The notes under the pieces are model-generated. The model ran no database searches, was not told the DNA's origin, and saw nothing but the letters and a program-made list of their open reading frames with translations. Below are positions 15,817 through 22,406 of a stretch of DNA of 22,406 nt, in pieces. Origin of the DNA: UBA2965 sp036526135 (GTDB lineage: Bacteria; Pseudomonadota; Gammaproteobacteria; Pseudomonadales; Azotimanducaceae); the NCBI GenBank assembly GCA_036526135.1, contig DATCZA010000065.1:1-22406 (forward strand), read 5' to 3'. Positions within the stretch are counted from its first letter, which is position 1. Each line of letters starts with the position of its first letter. Both the position numbers and the translations under genes were made by a program.

Positions 15817-16936
15817 AGTTGCGCGAGAAGAACTGGGCTCGCTCGGAATCGGTCAGCGTGGCGGTGGCCGCGTCGAAGCGGCCGATGGGGTCGCGTCCAC
15901 CCTCGGCATGAGGGTAATCCGACGAGAAGAGATACAGCTCGGGATAGGACTCACGGACGAGTTGGGCGACGTCCTCGAAAGGATAGGGCGTAAACCGCAC
16001 CTGATCGCGAATCTGCCGGGATGGCGATCGGGTCATGGTGGCCAGGTGCGGCTCGGATCGGGACCAGATGGCGGCGGCGTGGTCCAGCCTTCTCAGCATG
16101 TCGGGCACCCAGCCTGCGCCTATCTCGATCACGCCACCGCGCAATTCCGGGTGCCGTTCCAGGACGCCGTCGAGAACCATGACGGACAGAAAACGGACGG
16201 CGCTGTGATGGATCACGGTGAGGTCCTTTGACCCGATGATCTCGGCGCCGCCGCGGGCCGACTCGCTTTCCGGCCGGCCATCGTTCATCCACGAATCGGG
16301 GATGCCGAGCACGCCGCTGCCCACGTGCAGTATGAAAGGCAGACGGCGCTCGCTGAGGGTGGCCCAGATGGGATCGTGCTCGGGGTGCCCGGGAGAACGT
16401 CCTCCGGGCGCATCGGCGGCGATCCACACGGCGCCCAGGCCGAGCTCGTGAGCGTGGGCAATCTCGCGCACGGCGGCGTTGGGGTCGTCAAGCGGCACCA
16501 TGGCCACGCCGATCAGCCGCTCGTCTGCACTGCAGAATTCAGCCATCGCTCGGTTGTGCGCCCGGGCCGCGGCGAAGCGTATGTCCAGAGGTTCCGCCTC
16601 GAAGATCAGCCGCGCGCAGAACGAAGAGAACACGACCTGACGCTGAAAACCGAGCAGGTCCAGGGCGGTACGACGTTCGTGCCCGCTGGAAGCGCCAAGC
16701 GCGTCATGCCATTTCGGCCCGCGCGTCAGGTCGTTGCCGAGCGCCGTAAGCTCGGCGACGACCTCGGGTGGGTGACCGCGCTGGTGGGTTCGCTCGCTCA
16801 TGTCGAACTGGCCTCCCGGATTGAGCTCGGGAAGACGGCCACGCATGCCCGGGTCCGCATGGGCAGTGAGGAAGTCCGGCAGCTCCATCAGGTGGCTGTC
16901 GGCATCGTTGATCAGACGCCCATCGGCGTAGCTCAT
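15794..16936 (-). CDS. Amidohydrolase family protein (second copy, DADSHxxE type)
   Basis: 380 residues from the ATG at 16936, which has AGGAG 9 bases upstream. The frame extends to 16984, but the extra 16 residues lack family features. It belongs to the amidohydrolase_2 group in which the N-terminal metal motif is D-A-D-S-H-x-x-E (residues 11-18) rather than H-x-H. Other landmarks are ILHVGSG, VIHHSAV, the GGVIEIGAGWVPDMLRRLDH block and SSDYPHAEGG (Asp340) at strand 8. Unlike the first amidohydrolase in the window, it keeps the strand-8 Asp. Such proteins are recurrent in steroid, terpenoid and aromatic catabolic clusters, usually with unassigned hydrolase or decarboxylase roles. It is a single gene, divergent from an SDR gene across 105 bases and convergent with the membrane hydroxylase gene. 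Confidence 0.87.
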   Translation of the reverse strand: MSYADGRLINDADSHLMELPDFLTAHADPGMRGRLPELNPGGQFDMSERTHQRGHPPEVVAELTALGNDLTRGPKWHDALGASSGHERRTALDLLGFQRQVVFSSFCARLIFEAEPLDIRFAAARAHNRAMAEFCSADERLIGVAMVPLDDPNAAVREIAHAHELGLGAVWIAADAPGGRSPGHPEHDPIWATLSERRLPFILHVGSGVLGIPDSWMNDGRPESESARGGAEIIGSKDLTVIHHSAVRFLSVMVLDGVLERHPELRGGVIEIGAGWVPDMLRRLDHAAAIWSRSEPHLATMTRSPSRQIRDQVRFTPYPFEDVAQLVRESYPELYLFSSDYPHAEGGRDPIGRFDAATATLTDSERAQFFSRNFTDLYRQ

Positions 16937-17007
16937 GTTGGTCTGCTCCTGACCCTGGCGCGGCGCGCCTAGTGCGTGCCGCATGAATCATGCCGGGAAG
17001 GGTTTAG

Positions 17008-17013
17008 TATAGT
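17008..17013 (+). promoter_or_regulatory. Candidate -10 box before the first SDR gene
   Basis: TATAGT, five of six matches to the -10 consensus, sits 28 bases before the ATG at 17042 in the 105-base divergent region. No clear -35 is seen at 17-18 bases upstream. It lies within a short AT-rich patch (GTTTAGTATAGTACG) unlike the surrounding sequence. Confidence 0.3.
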
Positions 17014-17041
17014 ACGAAGCTTTCAAAGAGAGGGTGTGACG

Positions 17042-17791
17042 ATGTCCGACGCGTTTCGACTGGACGGCCAGGTGGCGGTGGTTACGGGGGCTGGTAAGGG
17101 AATCGGCCGGGGAATAGCGCTTTGCCTTGCACAAGCAGGGGCAGACGTGGTGGTTTCGGCCCGCACGCTGAGCGACGTTCAGGGGGTGGCTGCAGAGATC
17201 GAAAAGCTCGGGCGTCGGGCGCTGGCCGTATCGGCGGACGTCACCAGCGCGGAGCAGCTCGAGACGCTGGTGGTGGCGGCACAGGAGCTGGGCGGGCTCG
17301 ACATCTGGGTCAGCAATGCGGGCGGTCTGCCAGACGCGACTCCGCGATACCTGACTCGGACGCCGGAGGACCGCTGGGATGCGCAGATCGACCTCAATCT
17401 CAAAGCCGTGTGGCAGGGTGCCGTCGTCGCGGCGCAGAACATGGATCGCGGTGTCATCATCAACATATCCTCACGATCCGCTCAGGGCCCTTCTTTCAAG
17501 AACGGGCCTTACGGTGCCTCCAAGGCGGCCGTGAACAGCCTTACCCAGACGCTTTCGCTGGAGCTGGCGCCGAACATCCGCGTGAACGCCGTAGCGCCCG
17601 GACCGATCCCGACGGAGAACTTCAACGAATCCACGAGCTTCCCGGACGACAAACCCATCGAGCAGATCATCGGGGTGCCCCTGGGACGGCTCGGCACGCC
17701 CGAGGACATCGGCAATGCCGTCGTGTTCATGGCCTCGCCGGCGGCGGCCTGGATAACGGGGCAGTGCCTCTACGTGACCGGCGGGCTTTAG
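17042..17791 (+). CDS. Short-chain dehydrogenase/reductase (classical SDR)
   Basis: A 249-residue classical SDR. The Rossmann glycine motif TGAGKGIG is at 15-22, NAG at 92-94, the catalytic Ser at about 143-144 (NISSRS), and the Y-x-x-x-K pair is Tyr157/Lys161 (GPYGASKA). The C-terminal ITGQCLYVTGGL is the usual cofactor/tetramer-face ending. Arg41 after the second strand (VVSARTL) suggests NADP preference, though this is not decisive. It would interconvert a hydroxyl and a keto group, plausibly on a product of the oxygenases here. The start is set by AGAGAGGG 9 bases before the ATG at 17042. It runs toward a second, unrelated-subfamily SDR on the minus strand, with 46 bases between the stops. 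Confidence 0.93.
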   Translation: MSDAFRLDGQVAVVTGAGKGIGRGIALCLAQAGADVVVSARTLSDVQGVAAEIEKLGRRALAVSADVTSAEQLETLVVAAQELGGLDIWVSNAGGLPDATPRYLTRTPEDRWDAQIDLNLKAVWQGAVVAAQNMDRGVIINISSRSAQGPSFKNGPYGASKAAVNSLTQTLSLELAPNIRVNAVAPGPIPTENFNESTSFPDDKPIEQIIGVPLGRLGTPEDIGNAVVFMASPAAAWITGQCLYVTGGL

Positions 17792-17837
17792 GCGATCGCC
17801 CGTCTTCCCCGGAGCAAGGAGAGGACCGGGCCCCGCC

Positions 17838-18662
17838 TTACGAGGCCTGGGTGCCCGGCCGCTGAGCGTAGCCGGGCGGGCGCTTGCCGTGCTCGTCGAG
17901 GATGTCGAACTCCTCGCCGAGGTCTTCCACCCACTGGATCGACCCGCTGCGTGACATGAGGTCGTCGGCGGCCAGCATCGCAACGGCGCACCGCCCGACG
18001 TAGAGGGGCGTCTGGGATTCGGAAAGATCCATCCCCTGGGCTTCCGCGTGGTCCTGGATGAACTCCGTGGCGACGGAGCCCGGGTACAGCACCACCGCGG
18101 CCACCCCTTTGGGCTCGAGCTCGATGGCCATGTCGGCGGTGAGTCGGTCCAGGCCGGCTTTGCCCGCGCCGTAGGAAGAAGAGAAGTGATAGCTCTGCCC
18201 GCCGGGCGACGACACGTTGAGAATGGCGCCGCCAGCACCCGCCGCGAAAATCAGAGGGGCGGCATGCCAGCTGGCCACGTAGTGGGCGCGCAGGCCAATG
18301 CCCACCTGATCGTCCCAGACCTGTATCGGGTGATCCCAGAAACCGCCGCCCCAGGCGGGCGGATCGGGGATCTTGTAGACGTTGTTGACGAGAATGTCGA
18401 TGTGCCCGGCTTCTTCCTTGACCTGCTGGAACAGGGCGGCGATCTGCTCGTCGTCCCCATGGTCGCACTGAATGGCTCGGCCCTCGCCCCCTGCCTCGGT
18501 CACCAGCCGGGCGGTGGTGTCGATGGTCCGCTCACCGTCGCCGCGTGTGCGGCCGGTCACGTAGACGGTGCAGCCCTGCTCGCCCAGAGCAAGGGCGATA
18601 CCCTTGCCGATGCCCCGGCTGGCCCCGGTGACCACGGCGATTTTTCCTTGTAACGAACCCAT
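17838..18662 (-). CDS. Short-chain dehydrogenase, DHRS1-like
   Basis: 274 residues from the ATG at 18662, with GGGAAA about 8 bases upstream. The cofactor motif TGASRGIG is at 12-19 and the active-site set is Ser151/152, Tyr164 and Lys168 (SSSYGAGKAG). The usual N-N-A-G is replaced by NNVY (93-96). The insert FWDHPIQVWDDQVGIGLRAHY is the pattern seen in the DHRS1 subfamily, whose mammalian member reduces steroids and xenobiotic carbonyls. That makes a steroid-like or bulky carbonyl substrate plausible but unproven. The upstream frame continues to 18716 without family features. It is transcribed away from the SnoaL-like gene across a 165-base divergent gap. Confidence 0.9.
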   Translation of the reverse strand: MGSLQGKIAVVTGASRGIGKGIALALGEQGCTVYVTGRTRGDGERTIDTTARLVTEAGGEGRAIQCDHGDDEQIAALFQQVKEEAGHIDILVNNVYKIPDPPAWGGGFWDHPIQVWDDQVGIGLRAHYVASWHAAPLIFAAGAGGAILNVSSPGGQSYHFSSSYGAGKAGLDRLTADMAIELEPKGVAAVVLYPGSVATEFIQDHAEAQGMDLSESQTPLYVGRCAVAMLAADDLMSRSGSIQWVEDLGEEFDILDEHGKRPPGYAQRPGTQAS

Positions 18663-18827
18663 ATCTGTTTCCCAATGCAGTGAGCGGGGCGCGCAGGATA
18701 CCAGAAGCCTGCCCACCCAGGCACCGGGGCGCGGCGAGATTGCCAGTGCTCGCCGGCGGCCCGCCCGGCTGGTGCGCTCTTCCTTTATGGGCTAGATTTG
18801 AAGGACATTGGCTCGAGGGAGAGAGGG

Positions 18828-19247
18828 ATGAGTGATCAATACGTGGCTGACCGCATCGCCCTGCAGGACGTCATGCTCAAATACGCCGCCGGGGTGGATA
18901 ACCGCGATTTCGACCTTTACCGGTCGTGCTTCGCCGACGATGTGGAAGTGCTGGGATTCGGCGACGAGACCGTCAACGGCGGCGATGCGTGGCTGGCTTA
19001 CGTCAAGAACGCCCTGGAACGTTTCGGGCCCACTCAGCACATGCTGGGCCCGCAGCTGGCCACCGTGGACGGCGACGATGCGCACTGCCGGACCGACGTG
19101 CAGGCGCTGCATTATCTGAAGGGAGAGGAGAGCACCACGCTGACGCTGTGGGCGACTTACGAAACGGACATGCGCCGAATCGATGGCACGTGGAAAATCG
19201 TCCGTCACAGGCTGGTGTCGCGGGGGACACGGATCCAATCAGACTGA
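18828..19247 (+). CDS. SnoaL-like (NTF2-fold) protein
   Basis: 139 residues starting at the ATG at 18828, directly after a purine run (GAGGGAGAGAGGG) that serves as SD. The N-terminal sequence RIALQDVMLKYAAGVDNRDF followed by LYRSCFADDVEV is the signature of the SnoaL_4/NTF2-like fold. The C-terminal strand pattern TLWATYETDMRRIDGTWKIV is also typical. The fold is used by steroid delta-isomerases, polyketide cyclases, dehydratases and the beta subunits of ring-hydroxylating oxygenases. It ends 20 bases before the second Rieske alpha gene on the same strand, so it may act as a beta-like partner, or as an isomerase or cyclase on the same substrate. Sequence alone does not decide which. Confidence 0.85.
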   Translation: MSDQYVADRIALQDVMLKYAAGVDNRDFDLYRSCFADDVEVLGFGDETVNGGDAWLAYVKNALERFGPTQHMLGPQLATVDGDDAHCRTDVQALHYLKGEESTTLTLWATYETDMRRIDGTWKIVRHRLVSRGTRIQSD

Positions 19248-19267
19248 ACGGTTGAGGAATCGATCCT

Positions 19268-20527
19268 ATGAACGAGCAGGAAATCCGCACGCTCAGGCAG
19301 CTGATGGAGTACGAGGTCGGCCGCAATTCGCCGCCCGACGGGTTCCCGGACCTGCCGGACCTTCCAGGAGGGCGCTACACGGATCAGCGCTTCTACGATC
19401 TGGAGCAGGAGCACATCTGGCGCAAGTCCTGGCTGCTGGCCGGCCACATCGACGAGATCCCCGAGCCCGGGTGCTTCCGCCTGTGGGAGACCGCCGGGCA
19501 GCCGGTGGTCATCGTTCATGCCGATGGCGGCGCGGTCAACGCGTTCTACAACACCTGCAGCCACCGGGGCGCGCCGGTGGTGACCGATGCGTCGGGAAAG
19601 CGCGACAGGCTCGTCTGCCGTTACCACGGCTGGACCTACAGTCACGACGGCGAGCTTCTGGCCGTCCGGGATCCTCAGGACTTCGGCGATCTGGATTTTT
19701 CCTGTCGCGGCCTGCGGAAAATCCGCTGCGAGCGCTTCGGCAATCTCATCTTCGTTAATTTCGACGACGCTGCCCCTACGTTGCTCGAGTGGCTCGGCCC
19801 CATCGCCGACGAGTGGAAGGAGTTCCAGTTCGACAACTGCCGCCTGGCTGCTCGCCACATGTGGCCGCTCAACTGCAACTGGAAGATCGCGATGGAAGCG
19901 AACACCGAGGTCTACCACGTTCGCAGTATCCATGCGCAGACGGTCTCGCCGATGCTCGACGATCGTCGCAACGTCAACACGTTCTACCCCAACGGGCACG
20001 GCCGGATGGTCGCGCCCGGTCGCAGGAACGAAAACGGCGAGCTTGTGAGGCAACGCCCGCCGGAGATGGCCGAGATCGAAACGGTGGGGGAGATCGGCAG
20101 GACGTGCACCCAGTCATACGGCATCTTCCCCAACTGGGTTTCGCCGCTCAGCCACGTGGCCCTGCCGCCGCTGCTGTTCTGGCCGAACGGTATCAACAAG
20201 TGCTTTCTGGAGACGTGGACGCTGGCGCCGGACTGGGGTGACGGGCCGAAGCCCGATGTCTGGACCGTCAACGACGGCGAGAGCTTGAGCCCTGTGCTCA
20301 TCGAGGACACCGAGTTCGGGCAATGGATTCAGAAATCGGTGGAGTCGTACGGGTTCCGCGGGGTGCCGCTGAGCTATCAGGAGGCGCGCATCTATCACTG
20401 GAACCAGTTCGCGGACCGGATGATCGGCATCGAGAACATCCCGGAGGAGTTGCGGGTGGCCCAGGTCATCGGCCCCGAATGGGTCTATCCGAACGACCCG
20501 CGGGTGGCGCTGATCGCGGCAGGTTAA
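19268..20527 (+). CDS. Rieske non-haem iron oxygenase, alpha subunit (second copy)
   Basis: A 419-residue Rieske oxygenase clearly different from the first copy. [2Fe-2S] ligands: Cys97/His99 (TCSHRGAPV) and Cys117/His120 (CRYHGWTY). Mononuclear iron ligands: His217 and His222 in NWKIAMEANTEVYHVRSIH. The carboxylate third ligand probably lies in the IEDTEFGQW region. A GAGGA SD precedes the ATG by about 11 bases. It probably forms an operon with the SnoaL-like gene 20 bases upstream. Oxygenases of this appearance include aromatic dihydroxylases and O/N-demethylases; the family branch cannot be fixed by eye. No ferredoxin or reductase is adjacent. Its TAA stop overlaps by four bases (TTAA) the TAA of the convergent PhyH-family gene. 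Confidence 0.93.
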   Translation: MNEQEIRTLRQLMEYEVGRNSPPDGFPDLPDLPGGRYTDQRFYDLEQEHIWRKSWLLAGHIDEIPEPGCFRLWETAGQPVVIVHADGGAVNAFYNTCSHRGAPVVTDASGKRDRLVCRYHGWTYSHDGELLAVRDPQDFGDLDFSCRGLRKIRCERFGNLIFVNFDDAAPTLLEWLGPIADEWKEFQFDNCRLAARHMWPLNCNWKIAMEANTEVYHVRSIHAQTVSPMLDDRRNVNTFYPNGHGRMVAPGRRNENGELVRQRPPEMAEIETVGEIGRTCTQSYGIFPNWVSPLSHVALPPLLFWPNGINKCFLETWTLAPDWGDGPKPDVWTVNDGESLSPVLIEDTEFGQWIQKSVESYGFRGVPLSYQEARIYHWNQFADRMIGIENIPEELRVAQVIGPEWVYPNDPRVALIAAG

Positions 20528-21297
20528 CCCTCTTTTCCGGCCGGGATGTGGCGCACCTGCTTGCCGATGCGCCAGTCTCTGACGGGCGATTCGCAGGCCG
20601 CGGAAGCGTAGTGTGAAGAGATGGCCCGTCGGAAGTGGTCCGACCGGTTCCGGCCGGAACCGTGCACCAGCAGCGGATGGAACAGCAGGGTGTCGCCCGG
20701 ATCCATCTCCAGGTATACGCGCTGGGCTTCGGTCTGGTTTTCGATGCCCAGGAATCCCGCGTTGACGTATTCCCAGTCAGGGTCCGCATGCGGGAGCAGG
20801 TCCCCCTTGTGGCTTCCGGGCACCGCGGCGAGGCATCCGGAATCCCGGGTCGTCGCGGCAAACGAGGTCCATGTGCCCACGATGCCGTCCGCCGGCCTTA
20901 TCCGGAAGTAGCGCAGATCCTGATGCAGCGGGTGGCGGCCGTCCACGCCGGGCGGCTTGTTGAAGATGTTCGTCGATATGCTGTAAATGTCGGGCCCGAT
21001 CAGATCGCGCACCGCACTCACCAGCCGGGGCTCGAGGGTGTAAGCGTAGAGGACGGCATCGTCCTCGAAGTTGATCATCTTGTTCACCGCGTGGAGAGCC
21101 GATTCGGGCAGCGCCGCTCCACGGACGAACATGATGTCGCGCATGATCTTCATGGCCGGCGCGGGCGCGACCGAGCCGATTGCCAGTTCCTCGAAGCGCG
21201 CCTCGTAACGATCCAGCGAGACCTCGCGGATGAGATCGGGCACCACCACGAAGCCCTGGGCCCAGTAGTCGTCGATCTGATTGCTCGTCAGTATCAT
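20524..21297 (-). CDS. Phytanoyl-CoA dioxygenase (PhyH) family, Fe(II)/2-oxoglutarate oxygenase
   Basis: 257 residues from the ATG at 21297; the frame opens at 21330, but MILTSNQIDDYWAQGFVVV is the normal family start. The 2-His-1-carboxylate facial triad is visible as H-x-D at 125-127 (PLHQDLRYF) and a distal His, most likely His212 in FHPLLVHGSGRNRS. The following RRAISSHY carries the Arg that binds 2-oxoglutarate. The substrate lid region GTWTSFAATTRDSGCLAAVPGS is family-typical. Such enzymes hydroxylate alpha carbons of branched acyl-CoAs or diverse small molecules. It lies 61 bases downstream of purU on the same strand and may be co-transcribed with it. The start has no strong SD. Confidence 0.9.
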   Translation of the reverse strand: MILTSNQIDDYWAQGFVVVPDLIREVSLDRYEARFEELAIGSVAPAPAMKIMRDIMFVRGAALPESALHAVNKMINFEDDAVLYAYTLEPRLVSAVRDLIGPDIYSISTNIFNKPPGVDGRHPLHQDLRYFRIRPADGIVGTWTSFAATTRDSGCLAAVPGSHKGDLLPHADPDWEYVNAGFLGIENQTEAQRVYLEMDPGDTLLFHPLLVHGSGRNRSDHFRRAISSHYASAACESPVRDWRIGKQVRHIPAGKEG

Positions 21298-21358
21298 TAG
21301 CCCGTTTCGACTGCAGGCCGCGCTTGGCACCCATCGGGGGGCTGGCGCCCGCCAAGCC

Positions 21359-22234
21359 TCAGGTGAAAACCACCGTTCTGTTGCCGTTCAGCAGGATCCG
21401 GTGTTCCGACTGGTATCTTACCGCCTTTGCCAGCACGACGCGCTCGATGTCGCGGCCCACCGCTGCGAGCTGGTCGGCCGACATGCGGTGGTCGACGCGC
21501 TCCACGTCCTGTTCGATGATGGGCCCGTCGTCCAGGTCCGCTGTGACGTAATGCGCGGTAGCGCCGATCAGCTTGACGCCCCGCTCGTGAGCCTGGTGAT
21601 AAGGACGGGCGCCCTTGAAGCCGGGCAGAAACGAGTGATGGATGTTGATGATCCGGCCGGTCAGGGCGGCGCAGAACTCGGCGCTGAGTATCTGCATGTA
21701 GCGGGCCAGGACGACGAAGTCGATGTCCCGGGCTCGCACTTCGTCCAGGAGACGCGCCTCCTGCTGCGATTTGGTCTCGGGGCTGACCGGAAGGTGCAGA
21801 AAGTCGACGTCATGGGCGGCCGCCAGCGGGTAGGCGTCGCGATGATTCGAGGCGATCAAGGGCATATCGATCTTCAGCTCCCCGATTCGCCTGCGGTACA
21901 GGAGATCGGCCAGGCAGTGGTCTATCTTGGAGACCAGCATGAGCACTCGGGGCCGTCGCGCGGTTGGCCAGATCTGCCAATCCATGTTCATGGCACCGGC
22001 AGTCGGGATGAACGTCTGATTCAAGGCGGGAAGGTCGTCGGGCGCCTCGAAATGCACCCGCATGAAAAAGCGTTCCGTGGTGTCGTCACGGAACTGATCA
22101 CTGTCGAGTATGTTCCCGTTCAGGTCCACCAGCCAGCTCGATACCGCATGAACCAGCCCGGGACGATCGGGACATGAGAAAGTGAGAACGTAATCAGCCA
22201 AGCACGAACACGCCGCAATTCCAGCGGCGTGCAT
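21359..22234 (-). CDS. purU: Formyltetrahydrofolate deformylase
   Basis: A 291-residue enzyme hydrolysing 10-formyl-THF to formate and THF. An N-terminal ACT regulatory domain (ADYVLTFSCPDRPGLVHAVS, residues 13-32) is followed by a formyltransferase-fold domain. Catalytic residues: Asn197 and His199 in INIHHSFLPGFKGARPY, and Asp235 in AHYVTADLDDGPII. The match to the PurU consensus is close throughout, including the RVLMLVSKIDHCLADLLYR segment. The ATG at 22234 has an AGG about 5 bases upstream; the first 12 residues are not conserved. PurU balances the C1-folate pool and is often found with demethylation pathways that release C1 units. Here it is beside PhyH-, Rieske- and P450-type oxygenases, several of which could demethylate. 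Confidence 0.94.
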   Translation of the reverse strand: MHAAGIAACSCLADYVLTFSCPDRPGLVHAVSSWLVDLNGNILDSDQFRDDTTERFFMRVHFEAPDDLPALNQTFIPTAGAMNMDWQIWPTARRPRVLMLVSKIDHCLADLLYRRRIGELKIDMPLIASNHRDAYPLAAAHDVDFLHLPVSPETKSQQEARLLDEVRARDIDFVVLARYMQILSAEFCAALTGRIINIHHSFLPGFKGARPYHQAHERGVKLIGATAHYVTADLDDGPIIEQDVERVDHRMSADQLAAVGRDIERVVLAKAVRYQSEHRILLNGNRTVVFT

Positions 22235-22319
22235 CGTACCTGCGATCAGCCTCCAAAGCGAACGCGAATGGTCCTTCCGGCAATGGCAAGCGCCATGCCG
22301 CCCGCCCTTACGGCGATGT

Positions 22320-22406
22320 TCAGACCTTGATCAGCCCCGCTGCGATGGCGATGAGCGTGATCGTGATCCCGGTAACGGCCACGAGGCCAAGTGCCATGCT
22401 GATGTG
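22320..22406 (-). CDS. C-terminal fragment of a hydrophobic (membrane) protein, cut by the window edge
   Basis: Reading leftward from the right edge, the frame ends HISMALGLVAVTGITITL, then a further hydrophobic stretch closing in AAGLIKV and a TGA at 22320-22322. That is a single strongly hydrophobic helix of about 22 residues. It is either the last membrane segment of a larger protein or a tiny protein starting at the internal ATG (25 residues). It is on the same strand as purU, with 85 bases between. Identity unknown. Confidence 0.5.
   Translation of the reverse strand, partial: HISMALGLVAVTGITITLIAIAAGLIKV

Noticed and set aside
17791..17800. Ten-base palindrome GGCGATCGCC right after the first SDR gene.
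   Set aside because: A single GC-rich palindrome with no second copy nearby and no context for an operator; likely chance.
21281..22177. A 298-codon open frame on + across purU.
   Set aside because: Antisense shadow of a clearly conserved gene; composition is not protein-like.
1..22406. Mobile element, CRISPR array, tRNA or attachment-site signals that would mark a genomic island.
   Set aside because: No transposase, integrase, spaced repeats or tRNA-like sequence was found on either strand; island status rests on gene content only.

Overview
The window is high-GC (about 62% by eye), densely coded bacterial DNA. I see 22 genes: 20 complete and one cut at each edge. Short gaps, recognisable Shine-Dalgarno (SD) sequences, an outer-membrane chaperone-usher system, a UspE-like tandem stress protein and PurU point to a Gram-negative proteobacterium. 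Most likely it is a free-living or marine/soil gammaproteobacterium with a large catabolic repertoire. I cannot name the genus. No rRNA, tRNA, CRISPR array, insertion sequence or integrase was seen, and no gap exceeds 300 bases.

Layout: (1) 1-3267 is a fimbrial module: the 3' part of an usher-like outer-membrane barrel on +, facing a chaperone and a pilin-like secreted protein on -. (2) 3492-6054 holds an acyl-CoA dehydrogenase and a membrane-tethered receiver-domain protein of unusual architecture. (3) 6228-13897 is an oxidative block: two luciferase-like flavin monooxygenases, an ACMSD-type amidohydrolase translationally coupled to one of them, a two-domain cupin followed at once by a cytochrome P450, and a Rieske oxygenase paired with an epoxide hydrolase. 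(4) 13995-18662 holds a UspE-like protein, a membrane sterol-desaturase/hydroxylase-family enzyme, a second amidohydrolase and two short-chain dehydrogenases. (5) 18828-22234 holds a SnoaL-like protein plus a second Rieske oxygenase, a phytanoyl-CoA-dioxygenase-family enzyme, and the formyl-THF deformylase PurU. A fragment of a hydrophobic protein ends the window.

Taken together, 3492-22234 looks like an accessory catabolic island for a hydrophobic, probably polycyclic, terpenoid or steroid-like substrate. At least five different O2-activating enzyme classes (flavin, haem, Rieske, Fe(II)/2-oxoglutarate, membrane di-iron) sit beside epoxide hydrolase, SDRs, amidohydrolases and an acyl-CoA dehydrogenase. 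These could oxidise, open, dehydrogenate and beta-oxidise such a molecule; the substrate is inference. No ferredoxin or reductase for the P450 and Rieske enzymes is present, and no DNA-binding regulator. The genes are arranged as many short one- to two-gene units on alternating strands, with three convergent pairs whose stop codons overlap by exactly four bases.

The observations I rate highest are the receiver-TM-periplasmic protein (4720-6054), the ACMSD-like amidohydrolase with Asn at the expected metal-ligand Asp (8170-9159) coupled to a flavin monooxygenase, the bicupin-P450 pair, and the oxygenase density as a whole.
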